Source of the DNA: Hyphomicrobium_A sp963728165
Lineage (GTDB): Bacteria; Pseudomonadota; Alphaproteobacteria; Rhizobiales; Hyphomicrobiaceae
Length of the DNA stretch: 64,000 bases
NCBI GenBank assembly: GCA_963728165.1
Contig: CAVSIY010000002.1
Location: forward strand, 372,001 to 436,000
Direction of reading: 5' to 3'
The notes below the pieces were generated by a model. That model was given only the letters and a program-made list of their open reading frames with translations. It searched no databases and had not been told where the DNA came from. The position numbers and the translations under genes are program-made. Shown in pieces: positions 33,005 through 40,991 of the stretch (position 1 is its first letter; each line of letters opens with the position of its first letter).

Positions 33005-34849
33005 ATGCAGCACTCACCAAACCACATGAAATTGGGTATCCAGTCGTTCGACTGGTCGACAACGGACCTCGGTCCGATGGACTCCTGGCCGCAGTCTCTG
33101 AGGACCGCGGTCGATATGGTTACGAGCTCGCCCGTCCCCATGGCGCTGCTGTGGGGCACGGACGGCATCATGATCTACAACGACGCGTACGCTGGGGTCG
33201 CCGGTACGCGCCATCCAAAAATTCTCGGCGCGCCGGTCCTCGAGGCGTGGCCCGAGGTCGCCGACTTCAACCGCCGGGTGCTGGAAGTGGGGCTTTCCGG
33301 CGAGACGCTCTCCTTCAAGGACAAGCACTTCGCTCTCAATCGTCGCGGCGAGCCCGAGGACGTATGGATGAACCTCGACTATAGCCCGGTGAGGAACGAG
33401 GCGGGCGAGCCCGTCGGCGTGCTCGCGGTCGTCGTGGAGACGACGCCGTGGGTCTATGCCGAGCGCGCGCAACGGGAAAGCCAATCGCGCTTTCGCACGC
33501 TTGCCGACAACATCGCCCAGTTCGCCTGGATGGCCGACGAGACAGGCTCCATCTTCTGGTACAACAAGCGGTGGTTCGACTACACGGGCACGACGCTGGA
33601 TGAGATGAAGGGATGGGGCTGGCGCAAGGTGCATCACCCCGACCACGTCGACCGCGTCGTCGAAAAGATCTCCCGTCACTTCGAGACGGGCGAGGTGTGG
33701 GAGGATACGTTCCCGCTGCGCGGACGCGACGGCACCTATCGCTGGTTTCTCTCCCGCGCCATGCCGATCCGCGACGACAGCGGCAATGTCGTGCGTTGGT
33801 TCGGAACCAACACGGACATTACCGAGCATCTCGAGGAGGGCGAGCGCAACGCCCAGCTCGCGACCATCGTTGCAACGTCGCCCGATGCCATCATCTCCCT
33901 AGCGGAAGATGGCACTGTCCTGTCGTGGAATCCCGGCGCCGAGAAGATGTTCGGTTATGCGGCCGACGAGATCTTGGGCAGATCGGAGAGACTTCTGTTC
34001 ACTGAGGACGCGGAGGAGGAATTCGAGGAGAAATACCAGCACTTGCGCCATGGCGAGCACGTGTCACGCGATGCCGTACGCCGCCGCAAAGATGGGACGC
34101 TGATCGATGTCGCAATCAATGCCGCGCCAATGCGTCGCCCCGACGGGCGCATCATCGGGTTCTCGGCGGTCCTGCGCGACATAAGCGAGCGCAAGCGTGT
34201 CGATAATCATCTGCATGTAGTGATGCGCGAGCTGTCGCATCGCACCAAGAATCTTCTGGCCGTGATCATGGCCATGGTTCGGCAGACCGCGCGTGCGAGC
34301 ACCGACGTTTCCGTCCTGCAGTCCGAGTTGATTCAACGCCTGCAGAGTCTCTCGGCCTCCCACGATCTGCTCGTCGCCGAGGATTGGGCGGGCGCCTCAG
34401 TGGAGCAGCTTGTTCGCGCTGTCCTGCAGCCGTTCGTCGGCAATGAATCGGACGCGCTCGAATGCGCGGGACCGAGCGTCCTCGTCAACGCGACCGCGGC
34501 CCAAAACCTTGGTTTGGCTCTCCATGAGCTCGCAACCAACGCCTCCAAGTATGGAGCGCTGTCGAGCACGGAGGGACGCGTCAGGGTGACGTGGTCTTTC
34601 GAGCCCAGCGACGAGGGCACGTTGCGGTTGGTCATCCGATGGACGGAGCGCGGCGGTCCGCCGGTTGAGCCCCCCGAGGTCAAGGGCTTCGGCCACGTGG
34701 TCATCGAGCGCGTCGCTGCGCAGGCGCTCAATGCAACCGTTGTCTACGAATTTCCCAGGGAAGGGGTCCGCTGGTCGATCGCCCTGCCTTGGGATTTCGT
34801 CGTCAATGTGCGTGGTGCGCGCCTGACGCCCGAGAACGCCTCGGCGTGA
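33005..34849 (+). CDS. Soluble HWE-family sensor kinase with three PAS domains, 614 aa
   Basis: No transmembrane segment. PAS/GAF-like domain 1 (about 12-150, with WPQSLRTAVDMVTSSPVPMA), PAS 2 (about 160-280, FAWMADETGSIFWYNKRWFD), PAS 3 (about 290-405, ATSPDAIISLAEDGTVLSWN). Then the HWE core: H-box MRELSHRTKNLLAVIMAM, N-box HELATNASKYGALS and IRWTERGGP, ending in a glycine-poor G-box. It probably senses a cytosolic signal and feeds the GSR. It has no EcfG site upstream, unlike the kinase at 27882. The ATG has no clear ribosome site; MKLGIQSFDW a few codons in is an alternative start. Confidence 0.85.
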   Translation: MQHSPNHMKLGIQSFDWSTTDLGPMDSWPQSLRTAVDMVTSSPVPMALLWGTDGIMIYNDAYAGVAGTRHPKILGAPVLEAWPEVADFNRRVLEVGLSGETLSFKDKHFALNRRGEPEDVWMNLDYSPVRNEAGEPVGVLAVVVETTPWVYAERAQRESQSRFRTLADNIAQFAWMADETGSIFWYNKRWFDYTGTTLDEMKGWGWRKVHHPDHVDRVVEKISRHFETGEVWEDTFPLRGRDGTYRWFLSRAMPIRDDSGNVVRWFGTNTDITEHLEEGERNAQLATIVATSPDAIISLAEDGTVLSWNPGAEKMFGYAADEILGRSERLLFTEDAEEEFEEKYQHLRHGEHVSRDAVRRRKDGTLIDVAINAAPMRRPDGRIIGFSAVLRDISERKRVDNHLHVVMRELSHRTKNLLAVIMAMVRQTARASTDVSVLQSELIQRLQSLSASHDLLVAEDWAGASVEQLVRAVLQPFVGNESDALECAGPSVLVNATAAQNLGLALHELATNASKYGALSSTEGRVRVTWSFEPSDEGTLRLVIRWTERGGPPVEPPEVKGFGHVVIERVAAQALNATVVYEFPREGVRWSIALPWDFVVNVRGARLTPENASA

Positions 34850-34875
34850 AGTGAGGAGGGCCGCGCGGGCGGCAG

Positions 34876-35295
34876 TCAGACCGGGGCCGGCGGGCAGTCG
34901 TCCTTTGCAGCGTCGCCGTTGCGCGCCCGGGCCGCGAGTCGACGATACTCCTTGCGGACGCCGTCTATCTCCTCTTGCTCGAGCTCTTCCAGATCGAGCA
35001 GCTTGTTCTGCGCGCCTTCGATGACGCGGATGAGCTCGTCGAGCTTGACCTGGATCGCCTCGGAGTCACGATTCTGCGAGTTCTGGATGACGAACACCAT
35101 CAGGAACGTGACGATCGTCGTCCCGGTATTGATGACGAGCTGCCAGGTATCGCTGAAGCCGAAGATGGGGCCGCTAACGGCCCAAACGACGAGCGCGCCG
35201 ACCGCCAGCGCAAACGTAGCAGGACGTCCCGCAGCCGTTGCCGCCCGGCGCGCGAATACGGAAAACCAAGGGGTATCCTTCTTTCCGATGAGCAT
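34876..35295 (-). CDS. Low-affinity iron permease family protein, 139 aa, EcfG-controlled
   Basis: MLIGKKDTPWFSVFARRAAT, two transmembrane helices (FALAVGALVVWAVSGPIFGF and LVINTGTTIVTFLMVFVIQN) and the family signature QNSQNRDSEAIQVKLDELIR, with an acidic helical tail. The length fits the family. An exact EcfG promoter at 35331-35356 lies 36 bases upstream, so the start at 35295 is right and the longer open frame to 35475 lies upstream of the promoter. Despite the name, iron transport by this family is poorly proven. Confidence 0.85.
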   Translation of the reverse strand: MLIGKKDTPWFSVFARRAATAAGRPATFALAVGALVVWAVSGPIFGFSDTWQLVINTGTTIVTFLMVFVIQNSQNRDSEAIQVKLDELIRVIEGAQNKLLDLEELEQEEIDGVRKEYRRLAARARNGDAAKDDCPPAPV

Positions 35296-35330
35296 AGTTG
35301 CAAAACCCAAGCCTGAGAACAGCGACTGCC

Positions 35331-35356
35331 AACGCCCACCTGGGCCGGTCGGTTCC
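35331..35356 (-). promoter_or_regulatory. EcfG-type promoter for the iron-permease-family gene
   Basis: Minus strand GGAAC (gttcc 35352-35356), 17 bases, CGTT (aacg 35331-35334). It fixes the start of the downstream gene at 35295. Confidence 0.8.
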
Positions 35357-35494
35357 CGGGTAGAGCAGGGTGGCTGTGCAAGGGACGGATTCCGACCTGG
35401 TTGGGCTGAAAGTGGGGCGGCATCGCGCTTTCGAGGAGCTGATTGTGTAGGCGCTCCAGACGCCGGCCCTACCAATCTCCCTTCAATTCACAAA

Positions 35495-35523
35495 TTGACC
35501 CATGTCAATGCCCGCATATGCGG
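35495..35523 (+). promoter_or_regulatory. Operator region of the arsR-like operon: two adjacent dyads
   Basis: TTGACCCATGTCAA (35495-35508) is a TTGA-N6-TCAA dyad of Crp/Fnr type. CCGCATATGCGG (35512-35523) is a perfect 12-base palindrome. Both lie 38-66 bases before the ArsR-type start. Either may bind the ArsR-like repressor, and the first also fits the Fnr-family protein encoded at 26704. TTGACC could also serve as a -35 box. Confidence 0.55.
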
Positions 35524-35560
35524 TAAGGCGCATTTTTGAGCCTCTGGATGAGGCGGACCA

Positions 35561-35905
35561 ATGACCGAAAGTGACCTCGGCACATTATTGGCCATTCTTG
35601 CCGATCCGACGCGGCGCAAAGCGCTGGCGCTGCTCGGCGAGGATCGGGAGATTTGCGTGTGCGAGTTGATGAAGACGCTGGGTGTCACGCAGTCGCGCAT
35701 GTCGCGCCACATGGCTGCGCTCAAGTCAGTGGGGCTCGTTGCGGACCGGCGGGACGCGCAATGGGTTCGCTATCGCCGCACGCCGAAGTTGGAAAAGGAT
35801 ATCGAGCGCATTGTCGAAGCCGTGCTAGGCGCAACCAAAGCCGCATCCCGAAAGGCCCCGATCCGCAAGGCGACGCGGGCGATCCACCAGCAAGGCGTCT
35901 CCTGA
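35561..35905 (+). CDS. ArsR-family metalloregulatory repressor, 114 aa
   Basis: A winged-helix ArsR/SmtB protein: LLAILADPTRRKALALLGED, a CxC metal or arsenite site in REICVCELMKTLGV, recognition helix TQSRMSRHMAALKSVGLVAD and wing RRDAQWVRYRR. The ICVCEL cysteine pair in helix alpha-3 is the arsenic-sensing type. The stop (TGA) overlaps the next ATG by one base, so the permease is translationally coupled and probably under its control. Confidence 0.9.
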   Translation: MTESDLGTLLAILADPTRRKALALLGEDREICVCELMKTLGVTQSRMSRHMAALKSVGLVADRRDAQWVRYRRTPKLEKDIERIVEAVLGATKAASRKAPIRKATRAIHQQGVS

Positions 35906-36966
35906 TGACCGGCACGGTCGAAGCAAGAACCACGCAAGGCCGCGATCCCGAAACGATCAAGTGGATCGGCGGGACACTTTTCCTGCTTGCCCTTTGGATC
36001 GTCCTATACCGCCAACTGGTTCCCTTCTCGCACTGGGTGGCATCGCTGTTCCCCATCGAACACGACAGCCATCTCGGTGAAGCCATTGCGTTCTTCGTCT
36101 ACGACACGCCAAAGGTGCTCCTATTGCTGACGCTGGTCGTTTTCGCCATGGGTGTGGTGCGCAGCTACTTCTCGCCGGAGAAAACCCGGGCCATGCTGGC
36201 CAGTCGCGCCGAGGGTGTTGGTAACATCGCAGCCGCGGGCCTTGGCATTCTGACGCCGTTTTGCTCGTGCTCGGCCGTGCCCCTCTTCATCGGGTTCGTT
36301 GGCGCGGGTATCCCGCTTGGAATTACGTTCTCCTTCCTGATTGCCGCCCCAATGGTCAATGAGGTGGCGCTCGGCTTGCTGTTTGCGCTTGTCGGCTGGA
36401 AGGTGGCGTTGACCTATCTCGCGTTCGGGCTGTCGGTCGCGATCGTTGGCGGTTTCGTCATCGGGCGACTGAGGCTCGAGAGTTGGCTCGAGCCCTGGGT
36501 GCGCGACATTCGCGCGGGCGTCGTTGAGCTGCCTGATGAGCAATTGACGATCGTCGACCGCATCAAGGCTGGCGTCGCCGCCATCAAGGACATCGTCGGA
36601 CGCGTATGGATCTGGATCCTTGCCGGCATCGCAGCGGGCGCTCTCATTCACGGCTATGTTCCGGCCGACCTCATGGCCCGCCTGATGGGCGCTGAGTCCT
36701 GGTGGTCGGTCCCTGCCGCCGTGCTGCTTGGCATACCGATGTATACGAACGCCGCCGGTGTCATCCCGATCGTCGAGGCGCTGATCGCCAAGGGCGCCGG
36801 GCTCGGCACGACGCTCGCCTTCATGATGAGCGTGATCGCGTTGTCTCTGCCCGAAATGATCATCCTGCGGAAGGTGCTGTCGATGAAGCTGATCCTCGTG
36901 TTCATCGGCGTCGTTGGCACAGGCATTCTTATGGTCGGATACCTGTTCAATGCCCTGTTTCACTGA
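35905..36966 (+). CDS. ArsP-like permease (DUF318), 353 aa
   Basis: About eight transmembrane helices with the family hallmark GILTPFCSCSAVPLFIGFVG; the CSCS motif is characteristic of DUF318/ArsP efflux permeases. A second half repeat contains GIPMYTNAAGVIPIVEALIA. ArsP exports organoarsenicals in some bacteria, while other DUF318 members have unknown substrates. It lies between an ArsR-type regulator and a small CxxC thioredoxin, the usual three-gene arrangement. Confidence 0.85.
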   Translation: MTGTVEARTTQGRDPETIKWIGGTLFLLALWIVLYRQLVPFSHWVASLFPIEHDSHLGEAIAFFVYDTPKVLLLLTLVVFAMGVVRSYFSPEKTRAMLASRAEGVGNIAAAGLGILTPFCSCSAVPLFIGFVGAGIPLGITFSFLIAAPMVNEVALGLLFALVGWKVALTYLAFGLSVAIVGGFVIGRLRLESWLEPWVRDIRAGVVELPDEQLTIVDRIKAGVAAIKDIVGRVWIWILAGIAAGALIHGYVPADLMARLMGAESWWSVPAAVLLGIPMYTNAAGVIPIVEALIAKGAGLGTTLAFMMSVIALSLPEMIILRKVLSMKLILVFIGVVGTGILMVGYLFNALFH

Positions 36967-36981
36967 TCGAGGAACGCACCC

Positions 36982-37218
36982 ATGAAAGAGGTCAAGATCC
37001 TGGGGCCTGGCTGCAAGCGCTGCGAGGCGACAGCTGCCATGGTCAAGGCCGAGGCTGAGAAGATCGGCGTCGAGGTTGCGATTGAGAAAGTCACCGACTA
37101 CGCGACAATCGCGCAGTATGGCATCGCTTCGACGCCCGGCATCGTGATCGATGGCAAGGTCGTGCATGCCGGCGGATTGCCGAAGGAGGACGCCATCGCA
37201 GGGTGGCTCAAGGGGTAG
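36982..37218 (+). CDS. Small thioredoxin-like redox protein, 78 aa
   Basis: MKEVKILGPGCKRCEATAAM carries the CxxC active site (C11, C14), then the cis-Pro loop IASTPGIVIDGKVVHAGG. The length and GCKRC pattern match the minimal glutaredoxin-like family found beside DUF318 permeases. It probably reduces a permease or substrate disulfide. It starts 15 bases after the permease stop with GAGGAACG upstream. Confidence 0.9.
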   Translation: MKEVKILGPGCKRCEATAAMVKAEAEKIGVEVAIEKVTDYATIAQYGIASTPGIVIDGKVVHAGGLPKEDAIAGWLKG

Positions 37219-37380
37219 CAGGGCAAGGACGTCGACCCTCTCGGATGTGACCCCAACATCCAAACCGTAGCGTAGTCCATAGTTGGCCCAACGCCGACAG
37301 GCTCTCCGCGATTGCATATGACTGCTGATTAGGGACGAGCTGACTACGGCGCCTCCTCGCTGCGATGCCTGCTCATGACC

Positions 37381-38694
37381 CTAAGCGGTCCAACCAAGCC
37401 CGATTGGGCCGTTTTGCAGCGTTGCAGCGAACGTCTTGTGGCTGGCGCGAACAGCCTCGAGATCGGCAGGCGTGGAAATGTTATGCTCGGCCGCAACCAA
37501 GGCCAGATCAGCATGCCGCTGCAATGCGGCCACGCGCACGGGATCATGCTCACAAGTGACGACGGCCGTGAGAACCTCCATGATGCGAATGATCACGGAA
37601 GGTTTTCCGGCAGCGTTTTGCCTGATCATGTGCAACATGGCGTCAACGAGCCCGGCATATTCGATGCTGGGAACAACGAGAACGGTCCGATCGGCGCGCA
37701 CATAGACTCCGTTGCGCAGGTGGAGCGGCACTATCTCGCACAGGGCTGCCCCGAGCCGATCCAGGACGCTTATCGCCGTGTGTGGATCGTTGATGCCCGG
37801 AGACAGCGCTCTGACCGCAACCTCGACCAGCTGACGGACGGCAAATTCCAGGTCATCTGAGCTTTTCCGCTCCGTTGCGAGCGCGGTCGTGTTGAGAATT
37901 GCGGCTTCGGCGCCATCAACCTGCGGCGTCATCACCGCAACCGGGGCCCCCGGGAAGACGTAATCCCCCGGCCTGACCAGAAGCAAGATCGAGGTCTTGT
38001 GCTCGGCCGCCCAATCGGCAAGTCGGTCGCCGGCCAGGTGCTGGAGATAGCCGCGACCGGGGTTCCGCAGTATCTTGGCGTGACGCCAAAAGTCGCTGTC
38101 TGGCGCTGCCGGCTGCCTCTCATCCGTCGTAAGCCGCTTGATCGCCGCACTGAAATCCTCGCTCACCAACTCGACGACCGTGTCCACATTGATACGACTT
38201 GCCATGTGGCCCACGAAATAGACCAGGGTCGCCACGCACGCGAATGCAAGCAGGATGGCTACGCCGAGCGAGAGATGCGGGATGAACTCGCCCTCGCTCT
38301 GGGCACGCACGCTGCGCAGCACCATGAGCGCGTAACTGAAGGTGCCGAGAAAGACACCGAGCGTAACCTGGTTGCCGCGATCCCGCGTGAAGTTGCGCAG
38401 CAGCCTGGGCCCCATTTGGCCGGCCGCTAGGGCCAGTGCAGCAATGGTGATCGAGAACACGGTGCCGGCAACCCCGATCGTTGACGACGCCACTGCGCCC
38501 AGCAGCGTGCGCGCGCCTGTTGCCCCGCCGTTGTAAAGCCAGGTGCTTTGGAGCAAGCTTTGGGGGATGAGCCCGCTACGATCGAGCTGGACGAAGCCGA
38601 TGCCCGCCAGCACGCCGGCCATAACCATGCTGCCCGGCACGATCCAGAAGGCGTCGGTCAAATCACTGAACAGCTTCTGCAAGCGTGAGCGCAC
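37381..38694 (-). CDS. DUF2254 membrane protein, 437 aa
   Basis: Four N-terminal transmembrane helices (FWIVPGSMVMAGVLAGIGFV; VAGTVFSITIAALALAAGQM; TLGVFLGTFSYALMVLRSV; LSLGVAILLAFACVATLVYF) and a soluble C-terminal half containing the DUF2254 signature ELVEVAVRALSPGINDPHTA (here QLVEVAVRALSPGINDP). No biochemical function is known for the family. It is followed 106 bases away on the same strand by a cation/proton antiporter upstream; the two may respond to the same envelope signal. Confidence 0.85.
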   Translation of the reverse strand: MRSRLQKLFSDLTDAFWIVPGSMVMAGVLAGIGFVQLDRSGLIPQSLLQSTWLYNGGATGARTLLGAVASSTIGVAGTVFSITIAALALAAGQMGPRLLRNFTRDRGNQVTLGVFLGTFSYALMVLRSVRAQSEGEFIPHLSLGVAILLAFACVATLVYFVGHMASRINVDTVVELVSEDFSAAIKRLTTDERQPAAPDSDFWRHAKILRNPGRGYLQHLAGDRLADWAAEHKTSILLLVRPGDYVFPGAPVAVMTPQVDGAEAAILNTTALATERKSSDDLEFAVRQLVEVAVRALSPGINDPHTAISVLDRLGAALCEIVPLHLRNGVYVRADRTVLVVPSIEYAGLVDAMLHMIRQNAAGKPSVIIRIMEVLTAVVTCEHDPVRVAALQRHADLALVAAEHNISTPADLEAVRASHKTFAATLQNGPIGLGWTA

Positions 38695-38800
38695 GTTTCG
38701 TTTCCTCGTGTGTGTGCAGCCGGCGCGTACGTAACTCCGATCTGACCCGACCGCCGGTGGTTCCTCATGGCGACGACAATAGGACTGTGCTGCCTTAGCT

Positions 38801-40048
38801 CTACTTGACGACGCGTTCCACCAGCAGGCGCAGACTGAGACCCTGAACGACTATGGTGAAGAGGACGACCGCATAGGTTGCGGCGAGGATCACAGATTTC
38901 TCGGCCACCTCCGGCAGGGAAAGAGCAAGTGCAATGGATATACCGCCTCGCAATCCGCCCCAAGTCAGAACCGGGATCGTCCCGCGCACAAAAGAATGGA
39001 TCGGGCTCAGAGCGAGCACGGGTATCGAGACGGCAAGCAGGCGGGCGAGGAGGACGAGCGGCACTGCAGACGCCGCCAGCCAGCCGAAGGTCGGGTCGAG
39101 GCGCAGGACCAGCACTTCGAGGCCGATGAGAAGGAAAAGCACCGAATTCAGGATTTCGTCGACGAGTGTCCAGAAGCCGAAAAGGTAGCGCTGCGTCACG
39201 TCACTGAGTGCATCACGCGGACCGCGATAGCCGATCAGAAGTCCCGCGACGACCATCGCTATCGGACCGCTCATGTTCAACTTGGCGGCAAGCGTGTAGG
39301 TGCCTGTCACCAGCGCAAGCGAGATCAGCACCTCGATTGGATAGTCGTCGATCGCGCGCATTGCCCGGTAGGCCAGATACCCGGCGATTAGGCCAAGCAC
39401 AGCGCCTCCCAGTGCCTCGATGAAAAAGACACCGCCAATATCCAGCAGATTGATATCGCCGCCCGTTGCGCCCGCCGCAGCGGCCGCCAGCACGGTAAAG
39501 ATCACCACCCCGACGCCGTCGTTGAAGAGCGACTCGCCGACCATGTCGATCTCCAGCGTTCCGGGCACATCAACCGCTTTCAATATCGAGATAACGGCCA
39601 GTGGATCGGTTGGGCTGATCAGGGCGCCGAAAACCAGAGCCCACAGAAGCGGCAATGGAATGCCAATAGCTCCCGCCGCGAGCCAGAAGCCGATGCCGAC
39701 GATTGCGGTCGAGATTATCGTGCCCACGGTCGCCATCGAGCCGACCGCCCAGCCGCGATCGCGCAGTCTGGCAAGGTCCACGTGCAATGCGCCCGCGAAA
39801 AGCAGGAAAGCCAAAATGCCGTTGAGAACGGTCGCCTGAAAATCGAACTGCCTGACGATCCCCGTGAGGTCCTCGTAAAGGAGGACATGGGGGATGGCCA
39901 GCTCGACCCCGATGAGCACCAGCGAGGCGCCAAGTCCCATGACGAGGAGACCGATCGAGTGGGGCAGCCCGATAAAGCGATGATTTATCCAGGCGAACGT
40001 CGCCGTCAGCACCAGCAGGATTGCGATCAGGTCGAATGCGGTCAGCAT
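38801..40048 (-). CDS. CPA1-family Na+(K+)/H+ antiporter, 415 aa
   Basis: Twelve or so transmembrane helices. CPA1/NhaP motifs are visible: FGALISPTDPLAVISILK, then the ion-site ESLFNDG in MVGESLFNDGVGVVIFTVL, and later WGGLRGGISIALALSLPE. This exchanges cytosolic protons against Na+ or K+ across the inner membrane for pH and salt balance. Start 40048 (MLTAFD) is preferred; two in-frame TTG codons upstream are possible. No long cytoplasmic tail is present. Confidence 0.85.
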   Translation of the reverse strand: MLTAFDLIAILLVLTATFAWINHRFIGLPHSIGLLVMGLGASLVLIGVELAIPHVLLYEDLTGIVRQFDFQATVLNGILAFLLFAGALHVDLARLRDRGWAVGSMATVGTIISTAIVGIGFWLAAGAIGIPLPLLWALVFGALISPTDPLAVISILKAVDVPGTLEIDMVGESLFNDGVGVVIFTVLAAAAAGATGGDINLLDIGGVFFIEALGGAVLGLIAGYLAYRAMRAIDDYPIEVLISLALVTGTYTLAAKLNMSGPIAMVVAGLLIGYRGPRDALSDVTQRYLFGFWTLVDEILNSVLFLLIGLEVLVLRLDPTFGWLAASAVPLVLLARLLAVSIPVLALSPIHSFVRGTIPVLTWGGLRGGISIALALSLPEVAEKSVILAATYAVVLFTIVVQGLSLRLLVERVVK

Positions 40049-40277
40049 GGCGATGCTCAACGGTAGCCCCAATTGGCCGAAAACGCGGCCACGTTATCCA
40101 CAGTAGGCACTTTCCGAATCTGGCTGGCACTGCTGCGGGGGCTCATATTCGACTTCAAGGAGCGCGTACCCGCCATTGTTGGCTCCTCAGTCGCCGGTGA
40201 CTCGGCTTAATCGTCCCCGCGTTTGCCGAGTCACTGCCCCCCGCCGGTTCCGCGTACGTAACCTCTGAGAGAGTACC

Positions 40278-40481
40278 ATGCGCCTTATATTGATCTCCGT
40301 TGCCGCGATGACGGTTTCCACAATCTGCGTCAGCGCCATTTTCCTGAGCGCGGCCAACACGCCGACGCGCCGTGCTATTGGGGTTTGGACCACAACCATC
40401 ACCTACGCCGACGATCGGGTGAAGCGCTCAGCCCAAGGCAACCAAGCGAGGCTGCTCGCCGTCAATTCCGATACACGATGA
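40278..40481 (+). CDS. Possible small exported protein, 67 aa
   Basis: MRLILISVAAMTVSTICVSA is a plausible signal peptide or anchor, followed by about 45 polar residues. AGAGAG precedes the ATG. No family is recognised and no conserved promoter is seen, so it could be spurious. It lies between convergent neighbours in about 560 bases otherwise without genes. Confidence 0.35.
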   Translation: MRLILISVAAMTVSTICVSAIFLSAANTPTRRAIGVWTTTITYADDRVKRSAQGNQARLLAVNSDTR

Positions 40482-40628
40482 CGCACGTCGGCGAACAGGA
40501 AGTTTATGGCGTCGAGCGAGATCGGGTCGGTGCTCTCTTCCTCGCTCAGCAGCAGGAGAGCACCGATAGCGATACTGACGTGGATGTGTGAGCCGAACGA
40601 TCGACCCTTCCGATCAACCGTCACGCGA

Positions 40629-40991
40629 TCAGCGAGGGAGGAGACGTGCAAGGCTCTCGACCAGCTCGTCATACTTGAATGGTTTCCGAATGACGGCACG
40701 GTCGCGGAAGCCGTCCCACGTGTTATCCCGATTACCAGTGGCGATGACGAACGGTACGCCGCGTGCGGCCAGCGCTTCGGCCACCGCATGGCTACTGGTG
40801 CCATTGAGGTTCATATCCAATACGGCGGCATCGAAAACTTGTCCGTCAATCAAGCCGATGGCCTTGTCGACCGTGGAGGCCGAAATCACGGTCTCGCATC
40901 CGAGGTCGGCCAGAACATCTTCAATTGTCATCAGGAGCAGCATTTCATCCTCAACGATGAGAATGCGACGGCCGGAAAGCAATTTATCCAT
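40629..40991 (-). CDS. Single-domain response regulator, 120 aa
   Basis: A lone receiver: ILIVEDEMLLLMTIEDVLAD, phospho-Asp in AAVLDMNLNGT, Thr in FVIATGNRD and Lys in VIRKPFKYDEL. It overlaps the HWE kinase gene upstream by eight bases, so kinase and receiver are a co-translated pair and probably cognate partners. There is no output domain. Confidence 0.9.
   Translation of the reverse strand: MDKLLSGRRILIVEDEMLLLMTIEDVLADLGCETVISASTVDKAIGLIDGQVFDAAVLDMNLNGTSSHAVAEALAARGVPFVIATGNRDNTWDGFRDRAVIRKPFKYDELVESLARLLPR

Noticed and set aside
36121..37317. 398-codon open frame on the minus strand
   Set aside because: It is antisense to the ArsP-like permease and thioredoxin genes, with a charged composition and no ribosome site.
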